From assembly GCA_947683625.1 (NCBI GenBank), contig CANTUR010000793.1, positions 5,022,001 to 5,086,000 on the forward strand: a stretch of DNA of 64,000 bases, read 5' to 3'. Positions 12,262 through 22,118 of this stretch are shown one piece after another (within the stretch, counting starts at the first letter, position 1; each line of letters starts with the position of its first letter). Source of the stretch: Mallotus nudiflorus (lineage: Eukaryota; Streptophyta; Magnoliopsida; Malpighiales; Euphorbiaceae). The notes beneath the pieces are model-generated. The model worked only from the letters and a program-made list of their open reading frames with translations, was not told the origin of the DNA and made no database searches. The translations under genes were made by a program, and so were the position numbers.

Positions 12262-12840
12262 AGCCTTTCTCCATAATATTTATAGACAATGGCTCAACCA
12301 TAAATGTCAAACCTCTTAGGCTTTTAAATCTCTTAGTAATATGAGGAAGATTTTATTTCTAATGATATTACTGCCTCAACTTTTACAAGAGAAATTACTA
12401 GAGTTGTAGAGGTCTTGCCAATAGAGATCACTGTTGGTAGTAAATGATCTCTCACTGCATTCTTTATAGTGGAATTAAGTGCTAGCTATAAGGCATTGCT
12501 TGAGAGAGATTGGATTCATGGTTATTGGTGTGTACCATCTTCTCTACAAAAAATTCTTTCTTTTTTGGAAAGATAATGAGGTTGAGGAGGTCTTGGCTGA
12601 AAACAAGTCATTCAACACATGTTTAGATAACCTAGAGGCTAGATTTTATAATGTAAATTTAGGGCCTCTCAGGTTTACTGGAAGGAAAATGAATGGTGAT
12701 CCTAAAAATATCTATTTCTTCAAAGAAGACATGGAGGAAAAAGTACAGGAACACTTAGACTTAATATACAAGGAGAAAGCCATAGTGCCTTACACTTACT
12801 AGCCGATTGAGAAGTCTATTATTGAAGAAATTGATGATTA
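12262..12840 (+). pseudogene. Tat aspartic protease remnant and pol linker
   Basis: 12262-12310 reads as FSIIFIDNGSTINV, which corresponds to the retropepsin active-site motif, normally D-[GS]-[GA]-S-A/T. Here the second position is Asn. Downstream 12345-12840 encodes segments such as RFTGRKMNGDPKNIYF in broken frames and is duplicated in the shorter remnant at 5715-6229. Protease cleaves the retroelement polyprotein. Stops and frame changes make this copy inactive. Confidence 0.6.
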
Positions 12841-13079
12841 AACACACAGAGCAAGAATTGGCAATGATTGTAGCTACAATGTTGATGTGTGTGATGAAAA
12901 AAACTATAAATAAAATAATTAGTGAAGAGCTAGAAGCAAAGGAACAAAAATTATAGGTGAGGAAGAGTTTGAAGAAGATATTAATGAGCTACAACTAGAA
13001 GATGTATAGGAGGCACCACAATGCCTTCAAGATAATCAGCATAAAATATATAATCCTCTACAAGAAATTAATCTTGGCA

Positions 13080-14250
13080 TAGGTGAACCAAAAATCACTT
13101 ACATCAGCTATTTATTGAAAGAAGATGTCAAAAAAGAGTTAATTGTATTATTGAATGAATTCAAAGATTGGTTTTCATGAAACTACTTAGAGATTCCTAG
13201 GCTACATAGAGAGATAGTTGAGAACTGCCTCCTCATAAAGCTTGAGGCCCGTCCTTTTTAACAGCCTCTAAGGAGAATGTCAAAGGAGGTAGATTTGAAG
13301 AAAAAATTGAAAAGTTTCTTAGAGTTAGCTTGAGAGTTGGCTTTATCAAGCCAACCAAGTATGCTGAGTGGCTTTCTAATATAGTCCTTATAATGAAAAA
13401 GAATGGTAAGCTTAGAGTTTGTATAGATTTTTGAGATTTAAATTTAGTCACTCTAAAAAATGTTTATGTAATGCTTGTGGCTCACATGTTAATTGATGTT
13501 GTAGCCAGGAATGAATTATTATCATTCATAGATGGTTTCTTAGGTTATAATCAAATTTGCATTGCAAAAGAGGATGTACCTAAGACCACATTCAAATGTC
13601 CATGAGCTATAAGGACCTTTGAATGGCTAGTCATGCCCTTTAGTTTAAAAAATGTTGATGCTACATACCAAAGGGTTATGAATGCTATTTTTCATGATAT
13701 GATTAGCCACCACATAGAGATTTATATTAATGATATTGTGGTAAAGTCCAAAAAGGCTTATGATCATGTTTCTCTTGTAAGAAAGAGCTTTGAAATGATG
13801 AGAGTTTATCATTTGAAGCTTAACCTTTTTAAATGTGCTTTAGGCGTACAGGCTGAAAACTTTCTATGATTTCTTTTGCATCAAAGAGAAGTTAAAATTA
13901 ACAAAAACAAAGCAAAGGTTGTGCTTAAAGCTAAGCTGCCTCAAACTAAGAAAGAGTTACAAAGGTTCTTAGAGCAAGTCAATTATTTAAGAAGGTTTAT
14001 TTCTAACCTTACTAGAAAAACTAAAGAATTTTTTGACATACTAAAATTAAAACAGAAAGCTGAATTTAAATGGAAAGAGAGGCATTAATCTGCATATAAT
14101 AAGATTAAAGAATATTTATCAAAGCCACCTATTTTAGTTCCCCCCAAAAGAGGGAGTTCCTTTAAGATTATATATATCAGCCGTAAATGAGTCCATTGGA
14201 TGTCTCTTGGCTCAAAATAACACCATAGGGGCATTAGCAAGCTATATATT
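13080..14250 (+). pseudogene. Tat reverse transcriptase and RNase H remnant
   Basis: RT motifs are visible over 13350-14090: GKLRVCIDF then a stop where Arg (CGA) is expected, FIDGFLGYNQI, FEWLVMPFSLKN, and YINDIVVKS at about 13722-13750. The last is the catalytic Y-x-D-D box with its first Asp changed to Asn, so the polymerase would be inactive even without the stops. RNase H starts near 14090 (AFNKIKEYLSKPP) and is frameshifted after about 14150. A 78-codon frame (13633-13869) and a 70-codon frame (13876-14088) are the longest open pieces. Confidence 0.85.
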
Positions 14251-14590
14251 ATCTAAGTAGGATCTTAACTCCTACAAAAATAAAATATTCTTTTATTGAA
14301 AAGTTATGTCTTGCATTATACTTTTCTTGTACTAAATTAAAACATTATTTGTTGAAGCACATAGTATATGTAATTTCACAAATTGATTTGATGAAGTATA
14401 TATTGAACAAACTAGTATTGTCAAGTAAAATTGGAAAATGGTTGCTAAGCTTGATTAAATTTTCCCTAGTTTATCATCCTCAAAAATCAGTGAAGCGACA
14501 AGTATTAGTAGAATTTTTTAGTTGATCATCCTATAGGGAACCATTGAGAAAGGAGACCTTCCAGTGTGCGGAGTTAACATCTAACCTTAT

Positions 14591-14960
14591 GTGTTAAAGT
14601 TTGATGGATCATCTACAAACAAATCAGCTGGAGCTAGTATGGTAATCACATCACCATCTGGAACAAAGATAGCTCTTAGCTTTACCTTAGACTTTAAGTG
14701 CACTAATAATCAAGCTAAGTACGAGGCTTTAATCATAGGCCTTAAAATTCTCCGAGACTTTAGGGCTAAAGAGGTATTGATCATTGGAGATTCTTAGCTT
14801 GTAATTAAGCAACTGATAAAGGAATATAAATGCTCAAGCATCTCTTTAACACCTTATTTTACTACTACTATTCAACTTGTTGATTCTTTTGAAAATATGC
14901 CTTTTATGCATGTACCTAGAGAATCTAATTGGGAAGCTGATGAATTATATCAGGTTTTAT
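14591..14960 (+). pseudogene. Second (archaeal-type) RNase H of the Tat element
   Basis: The motifs FDGSSTNKSAGASMVI, NNQAKYEALIIGLKILRD and VLIIGDS follow one another, with the expected catalytic Asp, Glu and Asp in place. A stop then follows where Gln is expected (CAG to TAG), and the frame continues to ESNWEADELYQ at about 14925-14955. This additional RNase H between pol RNase H and integrase is characteristic of Tat/Ogre elements and is thought to help remove RNA during reverse transcription. The CRM-like gypsy inserted 20 bases downstream. Confidence 0.8.
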
Positions 14961-14981
14961 CAGGGTTCAGAATGTCATAAG

Positions 14982-15893
14982 TGATACGAACCCTACCTAT
15001 AATAGAGATAGAACGCGCATCCAACTTTGAATATTAGCCCAAGGATCATCAAGGATAGTTGTGTTGATGGAGCTAAACCCCTTGCTTATTAATTTAAAGC
15101 AAGATACTTAGCTATTATAAGATGAACAATCACACAATTCTAAGTTTAATCTAACCTAGCAATTGTAATGAAAGGTAGAAGTGAAACAATTCAAGTAAAC
15201 TTGCAAAGTTTCAAAAGAACAAAGTTTAAGGAAAAACCTTACTTTTAATATTTCAATACTTCTTTCAAATTCGTATGTCATAGGGTTAGCCCTTATATAG
15301 GCATGTAAACAACCTAATCCTTAAAGGAAAAGGTTCTATTCCTTATTCCCAAAGATACCTATATAGGAAAATCCTTAATTAAGGAGATTTCCTTTAAAAT
15401 AGGACAACTAATGACAACTCATCTTTGAAAAGTCAAAATTGACAACTCATTACAATTCATGACAACTAAGCAAAATGACAACTCATGACAACTAAGCATT
15501 AAAGCATGCCATGTTGCATGCCATGTCATATGTTGACCATTGACAATTGACTTTGACTTGTTGACTATTTGACTTTGACTTTGACTTGGAATATTCTTGA
15601 ATCTTCTTGAATCTTCTTTATTGACTCCAAAATATGAATAAAAAAAATAACTTCCAAATTCGTCCAATTCAAGCTAATTAATTTCAGAATAGAAAATTAA
15701 GCTAATTAGCTTGAATTCTTCATCATGCGGCTCCAAGCCTGTACTTGTAGTCAAATCCACCAACTTGCTTGTAATGTGAAAGACAAGAAAATTCAATGCT
15801 TGTTTGAACTTCTTTGTCCTTGATCTTGTCATTGGTCCCTCATAATGCAATGGATCACTTGGTTTGATGGGCTTGCTTAGCTTGGTTGCATCA
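14982..15893 (-). repeat. 3' LTR of the CRM-like gypsy element
   Basis: 912 bp, matching 21147-22085 at high identity. It contains a direct-repeat-rich patch of 'gacaact' and 'tgactttgactt' units (15410-15590). Its inner 220 bases also encode the end of the integrase frame. Terminal bases are TGAT..ATCA. Confidence 0.95.
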
Positions 15894-17683
15894 TTCCCTC
15901 CTTCCTCAAGATGATTCATCCTCAAATCAGCACCTACATTAAAATCAAAAAGAGATAAATCAGTAACATTAAATGTAGCACTTACACCATACTCACCGGG
16001 TAAGTCAATCTTATAAGCATTGTCATTGATGCGCTCTAACACTTGGAAGGGTCCATCACCACGGGGCATCAACTTAGATTTCCTTTGAGTAGGAAACCTT
16101 TCTTTACGCAAATGTACCCAAACCCAATCACCTGGTTCAAATACAACTTTTATGCACCCTTTGTTTGCATGTTTGGCATATTGCTCATTCTTTCTTTCAA
16201 GATTTGCTCGCACCTTTTCATGTAAGGACTTCACAAATTCTGCCTTCTTCTTTCCATCTAGATTTACTTGTTCACTCAAAGGTAAAACAATCAAATCTAA
16301 AGGACTCAACGGAATAAAATCATAAACAATCTCAAAAGGACAAAAATTGGTAGAAGAATGCACACTATGATTATATGCAAATTCAATATTTGGCAAGCAA
16401 TCTTCCCATGATTTCAAATTATGCCTAACCATGGTTCTTAGTAATTGAGATAAAGTTTTATTAACTACCTCAGTTTTTCCATCAGTTTGTGGATGATAGG
16501 TTGTAGAAAATAAAAGTTTAGTGCCCAATTTACCCCACAAAGTCTTCCAAAAGTAACTTAAAAACTTAGCATCTCTATCACTCACAATTGTTCTAGGCAT
16601 GCCATGCAAACGAACAATCTCTTTAAAGAACAAATCTGCAACATGTTGTGCATCATTAGTTTTTCTACATGCTATAAAGTGAGCCATTTTAGAAAACCTA
16701 TCTACAATAACATATATTGAATCATGTCCTTGCCTAGTCCTAGGTAAACCAAGCATAAAATCCATGGAAATATCAATCCAAGGTGAACTAGGCACCGGTA
16801 AAGGCATATACAAACCATGTGGTTTTAACTTAGACTTAGCTTGTTTACACACAATGCACTTATCACAAATTCTAACAACATCTTTTTTCATGTTAGTCCA
16901 ATAAAAGTGATCATGTAAAACATCTAAAGTCTTGGCTATACCAAAATGTCCCATTAAACCACCCTCATGTGCTTCACGAACAAGTAATTCACGCATAGAA
17001 CAGTTAGGAACACACAACCGTTTCTCTTTAAATAAGTAACCATCATGCCTATAGAACTTTTCAAAAGTAATATTTTCACATGCATGATAAACACTACCAA
17101 AATCACTGTCATTCTCATATAACTCTTTTATGTATTCAAATCCAAGCAATTTGGCATCTAAAGAAGCAAGTAAAGTATACCTTCTTGAAAGTGCATCAGC
17201 CACAACATTCTCTTTACCTTGCTTGTATTTAATGACATAAGAAAATGACTCAATGAATTCACTCCACCTAGCATGTCGTTTGTTAAGCTTATTTTGCCCC
17301 TTCAAGTGCTTCAAGGATTCATGATCGGTATATATCACGAACTCTTTAGGCAATAAATAACGTTGCCATGTCTCCAGAGCACGAACTAAGGCATACATCT
17401 CTTTGTCATAAGTGGGGTACTTCAAGCTTGCACCATTTAACTTTTCACTAAAATAAGCAATTTGTTGTCCATCTTGCATTAGAACAGCCCCAATTCCAAA
17501 ACCTGAAGCATCACATTCAATTTCAAATGTTTTAGAAAAATTAGGTAGAGTAAGTAAAGGAGCAGACGTCAACTTATCCTTAAGCATGTTAAATGCTTGT
17601 TCTTGTGCTTCTCCCCACTTGAAGCCAACATTTTTCTTAATGACTTCGGTCAATGGCGCTGCAATGGTACTAAAATCCCTCAC
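15674..17683 (-). CDS. Gypsy pol: RNase H and integrase, tail read into the LTR
   Basis: 669 codons are open. RNase H is at residues 1-165 (FEIECDASGFGIGAVL, YDKEMYALVRALETW, VIYTDHESLKHL). Integrase has an HHCC zinc domain (about 240-290, ending CDKCIVCKQAK), core Asp in WIDISMDFMLG, Asp in IVSDRDAKFL and Glu in HPQTDGKTEVVNKTL. A GPF-type tail (PRGDGPFQVLERI) and PMTRSRTKKFKQAL follow. All three D,D,E residues are present. Integrase would insert the cDNA. The frame continues from the RT frame; only one stop codon (17687-17689) separates them. The given start is that stop's downstream edge, not a true initiator. About 73 codons lie in the 3' LTR. Confidence 0.9.
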   Translation of the reverse strand: MRDFSTIAAPLTEVIKKNVGFKWGEAQEQAFNMLKDKLTSAPLLTLPNFSKTFEIECDASGFGIGAVLMQDGQQIAYFSEKLNGASLKYPTYDKEMYALVRALETWQRYLLPKEFVIYTDHESLKHLKGQNKLNKRHARWSEFIESFSYVIKYKQGKENVVADALSRRYTLLASLDAKLLGFEYIKELYENDSDFGSVYHACENITFEKFYRHDGYLFKEKRLCVPNCSMRELLVREAHEGGLMGHFGIAKTLDVLHDHFYWTNMKKDVVRICDKCIVCKQAKSKLKPHGLYMPLPVPSSPWIDISMDFMLGLPRTRQGHDSIYVIVDRFSKMAHFIACRKTNDAQHVADLFFKEIVRLHGMPRTIVSDRDAKFLSYFWKTLWGKLGTKLLFSTTYHPQTDGKTEVVNKTLSQLLRTMVRHNLKSWEDCLPNIEFAYNHSVHSSTNFCPFEIVYDFIPLSPLDLIVLPLSEQVNLDGKKKAEFVKSLHEKVRANLERKNEQYAKHANKGCIKVVFEPGDWVWVHLRKERFPTQRKSKLMPRGDGPFQVLERINDNAYKIDLPGEYGVSATFNVTDLSLFDFNVGADLRMNHLEEGGNDATKLSKPIKPSDPLHYEGPMTRSRTKKFKQALNFLVFHITSKLVDLTTSTGLEPHDEEFKLISLIFYSEIN
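15894..15906 (-). other. Polypurine tract of the CRM-like gypsy element
   Basis: The plus strand reads 'ttccctccttcct', giving a minus-strand purine run directly against the 3' LTR. It is also coding: it specifies the EEGGN residues of the integrase tail. It would prime plus-strand DNA synthesis. Confidence 0.85.
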
Positions 17684-17686
17684 AAA

Positions 17687-18496
17687 TCACCTATAAAAGC
17701 TTACAAGACCATGAAAACTTCGCACATCACTAACTCCTCTAGGCGTAGGCCAGTCTTTAATTGCCTTAACCTTCTCTTCATCTACCTCTATTCCTTTTGC
17801 ACTAACAACAAAGCCTAAGAAAACAAGCTTATGTGTGCAAAAACTACACTTTTTGAGGTTAGCATACAAACATTCCTTACGCAGCACTTCCAAAACCAAA
17901 TGTACATGTTCAATATGCTCTTCCAAAGATTTACTATATATAAGTATATCATCAAAATAAACAACCACAAATTTTCCAATAAAAGCACGTAAAACATGGT
18001 TCATTAATCTCGTAAAAGTGCTATGTGCATTAGTTAAACCAAAAGGCATGACTAACCACTCATATAAACCATATTTTGTTTTAAATGCAGTTTTCCACTC
18101 ATCACCCTCTTTCATGCGAATTTGATGATAACCACTTTTCAAATCAATCTTGGAAAATATAATAGCCCCATACAACTCATCAAGCATATCATCTAACCTA
18201 GGAATAGGATGACGATACTTTATCGTTATTTTGTTAATTGCATGACAATCAACACACATTCTCCAAGTGCCATCCTTCTTAGGCACAAGTAAAACCGGAA
18301 CGGCACATGGGCTCATGCTTTCTCGAATGTAACCTTTGTTCATAAGATCCTCAACTTGCCTTTGCAACTCTTTGGTTTCCTCAGGATTGCATCTATACAC
18401 GGGTCTATTTGGAATTGTAGAACCAGGTACAAAGTCAATTTGATGCTCTATTCCTCTTATTGGCGGCAAACCACTAGGAATATCATCGGGAAACAC
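17687..18496 (-). CDS. Gypsy pol: reverse transcriptase domain
   Basis: 269 codons. The motifs run in order: RCNPEETKELQRQVEDLM, VPVLLVPKKDGTWRMCVDC, IPRLDDMLDEL, FSKIDLKSGYHQIRM (first catalytic Asp), EWLVMPFGLTNAHSTFTRLMN, and the catalytic box VVVYFDDILIYS at about residues 175-185. Family members normally continue into RNase H without a break. Here a single TGA at 17687-17689 interrupts, at a place where CGA (Arg) is expected, a simple C-to-T change. A second stop lies just upstream at about 18509. Catalytic residues are intact but a full polyprotein cannot be made without readthrough. Confidence 0.9.
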   Translation of the reverse strand: MFPDDIPSGLPPIRGIEHQIDFVPGSTIPNRPVYRCNPEETKELQRQVEDLMNKGYIRESMSPCAVPVLLVPKKDGTWRMCVDCHAINKITIKYRHPIPRLDDMLDELYGAIIFSKIDLKSGYHQIRMKEGDEWKTAFKTKYGLYEWLVMPFGLTNAHSTFTRLMNHVLRAFIGKFVVVYFDDILIYSKSLEEHIEHVHLVLEVLRKECLYANLKKCSFCTHKLVFLGFVVSAKGIEVDEEKVKAIKDWPTPRGVSDVRSFHGLVSFYR

Positions 18497-18508
18497 ATCT
18501 TGAAATTC

Positions 18509-18898
18509 CTACAATAATCTCACAAAAGAACTAGGCAAAGAAGGGTCAAGATCGTTAGAGCTCAAATAAGATTCCTTGTAAACAAGTACAAGCATAGGCT
18601 GCCTTAAAAGTAAAGGTTTCCTCACATCTTTTTCTTTTGCATAAAAACTTGCTTTTCTCTCTTGTGCTACCTTATTCACACTCAACTCTCCTTTTGCATG
18701 CGCATCACTCTTTTTTTTCTCATTGTGCATCCCCTCAAGCTCTCCTTTTTCCACTCTTTGCTCACCCCTCTCATTGCTTTTCTCACAGCTTTCCTTTTGC
18801 TTGTTTGCCTTTTCTTTTTTATGCAAACTCTCTCTCTCTCTCTCTCTTTTTATTGCTTTTTCTTTTTCAAACTCTTCAAATCTTTGCTTTAGGACTTT
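18509..18898 (-). pseudogene. Gypsy pol linker between protease and RT, interrupted
   Basis: A Lys/Glu-rich stretch (EKANKQKESCEKSNERGEQR and similar) links protease to RT, with no fold I can name. It is bounded by two stops, one at about 18899 after KEVYED and one at about 18509 before EFQDVFPDD. A (TC)n run at 18831-18849 codes the RERERE part. Linkers of this kind occur in gypsy polyproteins. Confidence 0.6.
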
Positions 18899-19526
18899 TT
18901 AGTCCTCATACACTTCTTTAGGGGTTAAAGGTTTAAGGGTAATGGGTACATCATTCATTATAAAAGAATATCTATTAGAGAACCCATTATGATTAGCCCT
19001 CCTATCATATTGCCAAGGACGCCCCAAAAGAATATGACAAGCTTGCATAGGCACTACATCACACAATACTTCATCTTCATATTTGCCTATGGAAAATGCT
19101 ATCTTCACTTGTTTAGTTACTTTTATCTCCCCCATAATCATTCAGCCATTGCAATGTGTAAGGCCTAGGGTGCTTCATGGTATATAAATGCAATTTCTCA
19201 ACTAACATGGTGCTAGCTACATTTGTACAACTACCGCCATCAATGATCATACAACATACCTTATCTTGCACCTTGCATCTAGTATGAAAGATGTTCTCAC
19301 GTTGTGCCTCATCCTCCATCTTGGTTTGCACATTCATGATTCGCCTTGTAACAAGCAATTCACCATGTGATGGACTTTGTACAGCCTCATAATCACTTGC
19401 ATCCTCAAGCTCAGGCATCTCCAAATTGCACTCATCATCATCACTTTCACTAAAGACTTCGCTACCCCTCATCGTCATGGTGCGCTTATTTGGGCAGTTA
19501 GAAGAGATATGCCCAAACCCAAACAT
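18899..19526 (-). pseudogene. Gypsy retropepsin (protease), frameshifted
   Basis: The amino part (19526-19113) carries the end of the gag zinc knuckle, an acidic linker, and CCMIIDGGSCTNVAST, where the D-G-G-S motif is the protease active site. A one-base frame change near 19135 moves the reading to 19141-18899, which contains EVLCDVVPMQACHILLGRPW, the hydrophobic flap and the typical LLGRPW end. Protease would process Gag-Pol. This copy needs two frame corrections relative to the family, so it is probably inactive. Confidence 0.85.
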
Positions 19527-20443
19527 TTAAAACATTGAACATCACGAGATCGTTTAGTTTGAGTTTCACCTTTGTCTTTGGTCTTAGCATTGCCCCCTTC
19601 GTTTCCTCCTTTGTTGTTGTCAAATTTTGCCTTAGTGAAGCTTTTATCTCCATTCTTCCAATTTGACTTCCATGAAGCACTAGAAGAAGTTGAATTGCCT
19701 TTGGAATTCTTGAACTTCAATTGCTTCTCAATCTTGATCGCCATGTGCAACATATCATCCATGTCAACATAGTGATGTAATTCCACTAAGTCGGTTATGT
19801 TTCTATTCAACCCATGCAAAAACCTCGCCATTATTGCCTCACGGTCTTCATCAATATTTTCTCTAATCATAGCTATCTCCATTGCTTGATGGTACTCCTC
19901 TACACTTTTAGATCCTTGCACAAGGTTTTGAAGTTTATTATACAATTCTCTATAATAGTGTGTAGGAACAAACCTCTTGCGCATGATTGCCTTCATCTCC
20001 TCCCATGTCTCAATAGGTCGATCATGGTTCCTTCTTCTACTAGTCACCAATTGATCCCACCAAACAAGTGCATAATCTGTAAACTCTACGGCAGCTAGCT
20101 TCACCTTCTTTTCTTCAGAATATTGATGGCACTCAAAGATGAACTCCATTTTTTTCTCCCACTCCAAATAGGCTTCGGCATCACTTTTGCCTTGAAAGCT
20201 TGGAATTTTCATCTTAATGCTTCCCAAGTTGTTATCAACTCTTGCACGCACGTTTCTGCCTGAATTGGATGTTTGTTCGTCATCCTCTTGTTCATGTCTC
20301 CCACGGGTTCTAGTATTGATTATACTAGCATCTCCATGATGACTTGACTCTATCTTGTCTATTCGGTCTGCCAAGTCTCTAATTTGGTTTACCAAATCTA
20401 GTCTCAACTTGTCAAATAATTGGGTCATGGATTTCATGTACAT
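19475..20443 (-). CDS. Gypsy gag (capsid) with broken zinc knuckle
   Basis: 322 codons, starting at an ATG at 20443. A coiled N-terminus (FDKLRLDLVNQIRDLADRID) precedes the retrotransposon gag domain (KMKIPSFQGKSDAEAYLEWE; ALVWWDQLV; RKRFVPTHYYRELYNKLQNL; FLHGLNRNITDLVEL). A Lys/Asn-rich tail ends at CFKCLG. The CCHC zinc knuckle begins here (C-F-K-C) but a single-base frame change transfers its H and last C to the next frame (19526 onward: GHISSNC). Gag would assemble virus-like particles. The capsid part looks intact; RNA binding through the knuckle is lost. Confidence 0.9.
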   Translation of the reverse strand: MYMKSMTQLFDKLRLDLVNQIRDLADRIDKIESSHHGDASIINTRTRGRHEQEDDEQTSNSGRNVRARVDNNLGSIKMKIPSFQGKSDAEAYLEWEKKMEFIFECHQYSEEKKVKLAAVEFTDYALVWWDQLVTSRRRNHDRPIETWEEMKAIMRKRFVPTHYYRELYNKLQNLVQGSKSVEEYHQAMEIAMIRENIDEDREAIMARFLHGLNRNITDLVELHHYVDMDDMLHMAIKIEKQLKFKNSKGNSTSSSASWKSNWKNGDKSFTKAKFDNNKGGNEGGNAKTKDKGETQTKRSRDVQCFKCLGLGISLLTAQISAP

Positions 20444-21130
20444 CTTTTAATCGGGCATTCCTTCATCACCTTCTTGAGTCATTACTTTAATTTTTCCTAT
20501 AAGAAATTATTAGTAGCAATAAAAAAGATCTCACCAAACACTCCCTTACGTGTTTCACTCAATTTAAATGGCACTCACACTCGTGTTTCACTCAATAAGG
20601 CTCTTACCCTTTTATGAGCTCACCACTCACCTTTTACCACTCAAATTCCCCAAATCTTAGTTCTAATAAAACTAATGCAAATTATACAAAAATTGCTCAA
20701 TCAACTCAACACCACAATGACAAAAATCAAATTAAACTTAAAATTCAAAGTGACTATTCACGAATCAAATAAATAAGAAAATAAGCAAGTGAACAAAACT
20801 TAGCTCAAAATCAAGAAAAACCCAATTTTTAGAAGCCAAGAAATCATACATAATGAAAATTAACAAAAGAAGTCAAATTTGAGTTATAAACCCACAAACA
20901 CAACCAAAACACAATTCTGAATTAAAATAAAGTAATAATTTTTTTTTTCTCAATAGATATGGAAATTGAATAAACTAACTCAATTAAGGGTCTTTTGATA
21001 GATTTTGAACCCTTTTGCATAAAACACAATGATTGGTGTTTTTTTTTTTTTTGAAATTGAGAAGAATTGAGAAGAAGAAGAAGAAATTATGAATGAAAAT
21101 TAAATGATAAATAACCAAACCTTGAAGTTT
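20444..21130 (-). other. 5' leader of the CRM-like gypsy element
   Basis: Between the PBS and the gag start there are about 690 bases of AT-rich sequence without a credible gene. It would carry packaging signals by analogy with other elements; no specific motif is recognisable. Confidence 0.6.
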
Positions 21131-21143
21131 GGCTCTGATACCA
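21131..21143 (-). other. tRNA-Met primer-binding site
   Basis: The minus strand reads TGGTATCAGAGCC, the standard plant PBS complementary to the 3' end of initiator tRNA-Met, three bases from the inner edge of the 5' LTR. Confidence 0.95.
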
Positions 21144-21146
21144 AAC

Positions 21147-22085
21147 TGATACAAACCCTACCTATAATAGAGATAGAACGCGCATCCAACTTTGAATATT
21201 AGCCCAAGGATCATCAAGGATAGTTGTGTTGATGGAGCTAAACCCCTTGCTTATTAATTTAAAGCAAGATACTTAGCTATTATAAGATGAACAATCACAC
21301 AATTCTAAGTTTAATCTAACCTAGCAATTGTAATGAAAGGTAGAAGTGAAACAATTTAAGTAAACTTGCAAAGTTTCAAAAGAACAAAATTTAAGGAAAA
21401 ACCTTACTTTTAATATTTCAATACTTCTTTCAAATTCGTATGTCATAGGGTTAGCCCTTATATAGGCATGTAAACAACCTAATCCTTAAAGGAAAAGGTT
21501 CTATTCCTTATTCCCAAAGATACCTATATAGGAAAATCCTTAATTAAGGAGATTTCCTTTAAAATAGGACAACTAATGACAACTCATCTTTGAAAAGTCA
21601 AAATTGACAACTCATTACAATTCATGACAACTAAGCAAAATGACAACTCATGACAACTAAGCATTAAAGCATGTCATGTCACATGCCATGTCATATGTTG
21701 ACCATTGACTTTGACTTGTTGACTATTTGACTTTGACTTTGACTTGTTGACTTTGACTTGGAATATTCTTGAATCTTCTCACATCTTCTAGAATCTTCTT
21801 GAATCTTCCTTATTGACTCTAAAATATGAATAAAAAAAATAACTTCCAAATTCGTCCAATTCAAGCTAATTAATTTCAGAATAGGAAATTAAGCTAATTA
21901 GCTTGAATTCTTCATCATGCGGCTTCAAGCTTGTACTTGTAGTCAAATCCACTAACTTGCTTGTAATGTGAAAGACAAGCAAATTCAATGCTTGTTTGAA
22001 CTTCTTTGTCCTTGATTTTGTCATTGGTCCCTCATAATGCAATGGATCACTTGGTTTGATGGGCTTGCTTAGCTTGGTTGCATCA
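21147..22085 (-). repeat. 5' LTR of the CRM-like gypsy element
   Basis: 939 bp, TGATAC..GCATCA on the plus strand. Relative to the 3' LTR it has extra copies of the 'gaatcttct' and 'tgactttgactt' units (21715-21805) and scattered substitutions. In minus-strand reading it begins TGATGCAACC and ends GTATCA. Confidence 0.95.
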
Positions 22086-22118
22086 ATAAGAATTAACTGA
22101 TAAGTTTTTATATCAAGG

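Larger units (their letters stand above)
14982..22085 (-). mobile_element. CRM-like Ty3/gypsy LTR retrotransposon, structurally complete
   Basis: Two direct LTRs (14982-15893 and 21147-22085) begin TGATAC and end GCATCA on the plus strand. The 5-bp target duplication ATAAG flanks both ends (14977-14981 and 22086-22090). A tRNA-Met PBS adjoins the right LTR and a polypurine tract adjoins the left LTR, so the element reads on the minus strand. Gag, protease, RT, RNase H and integrase are in gypsy order. The LTRs differ at a handful of sites plus indels of up to about 30 bases. No chromodomain is visible; the integrase tail runs into the LTR, which suggests the CRM lineage. Several single-base disruptions break the polyprotein. 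Confidence 0.95.

Noticed and set aside
18637..18921. Hydrophobic plus-strand frames opposite the gypsy linker
   Set aside because: Shadow of the Lys/Glu-rich minus-strand pol linker; the Leu/Phe richness is simply its complement.
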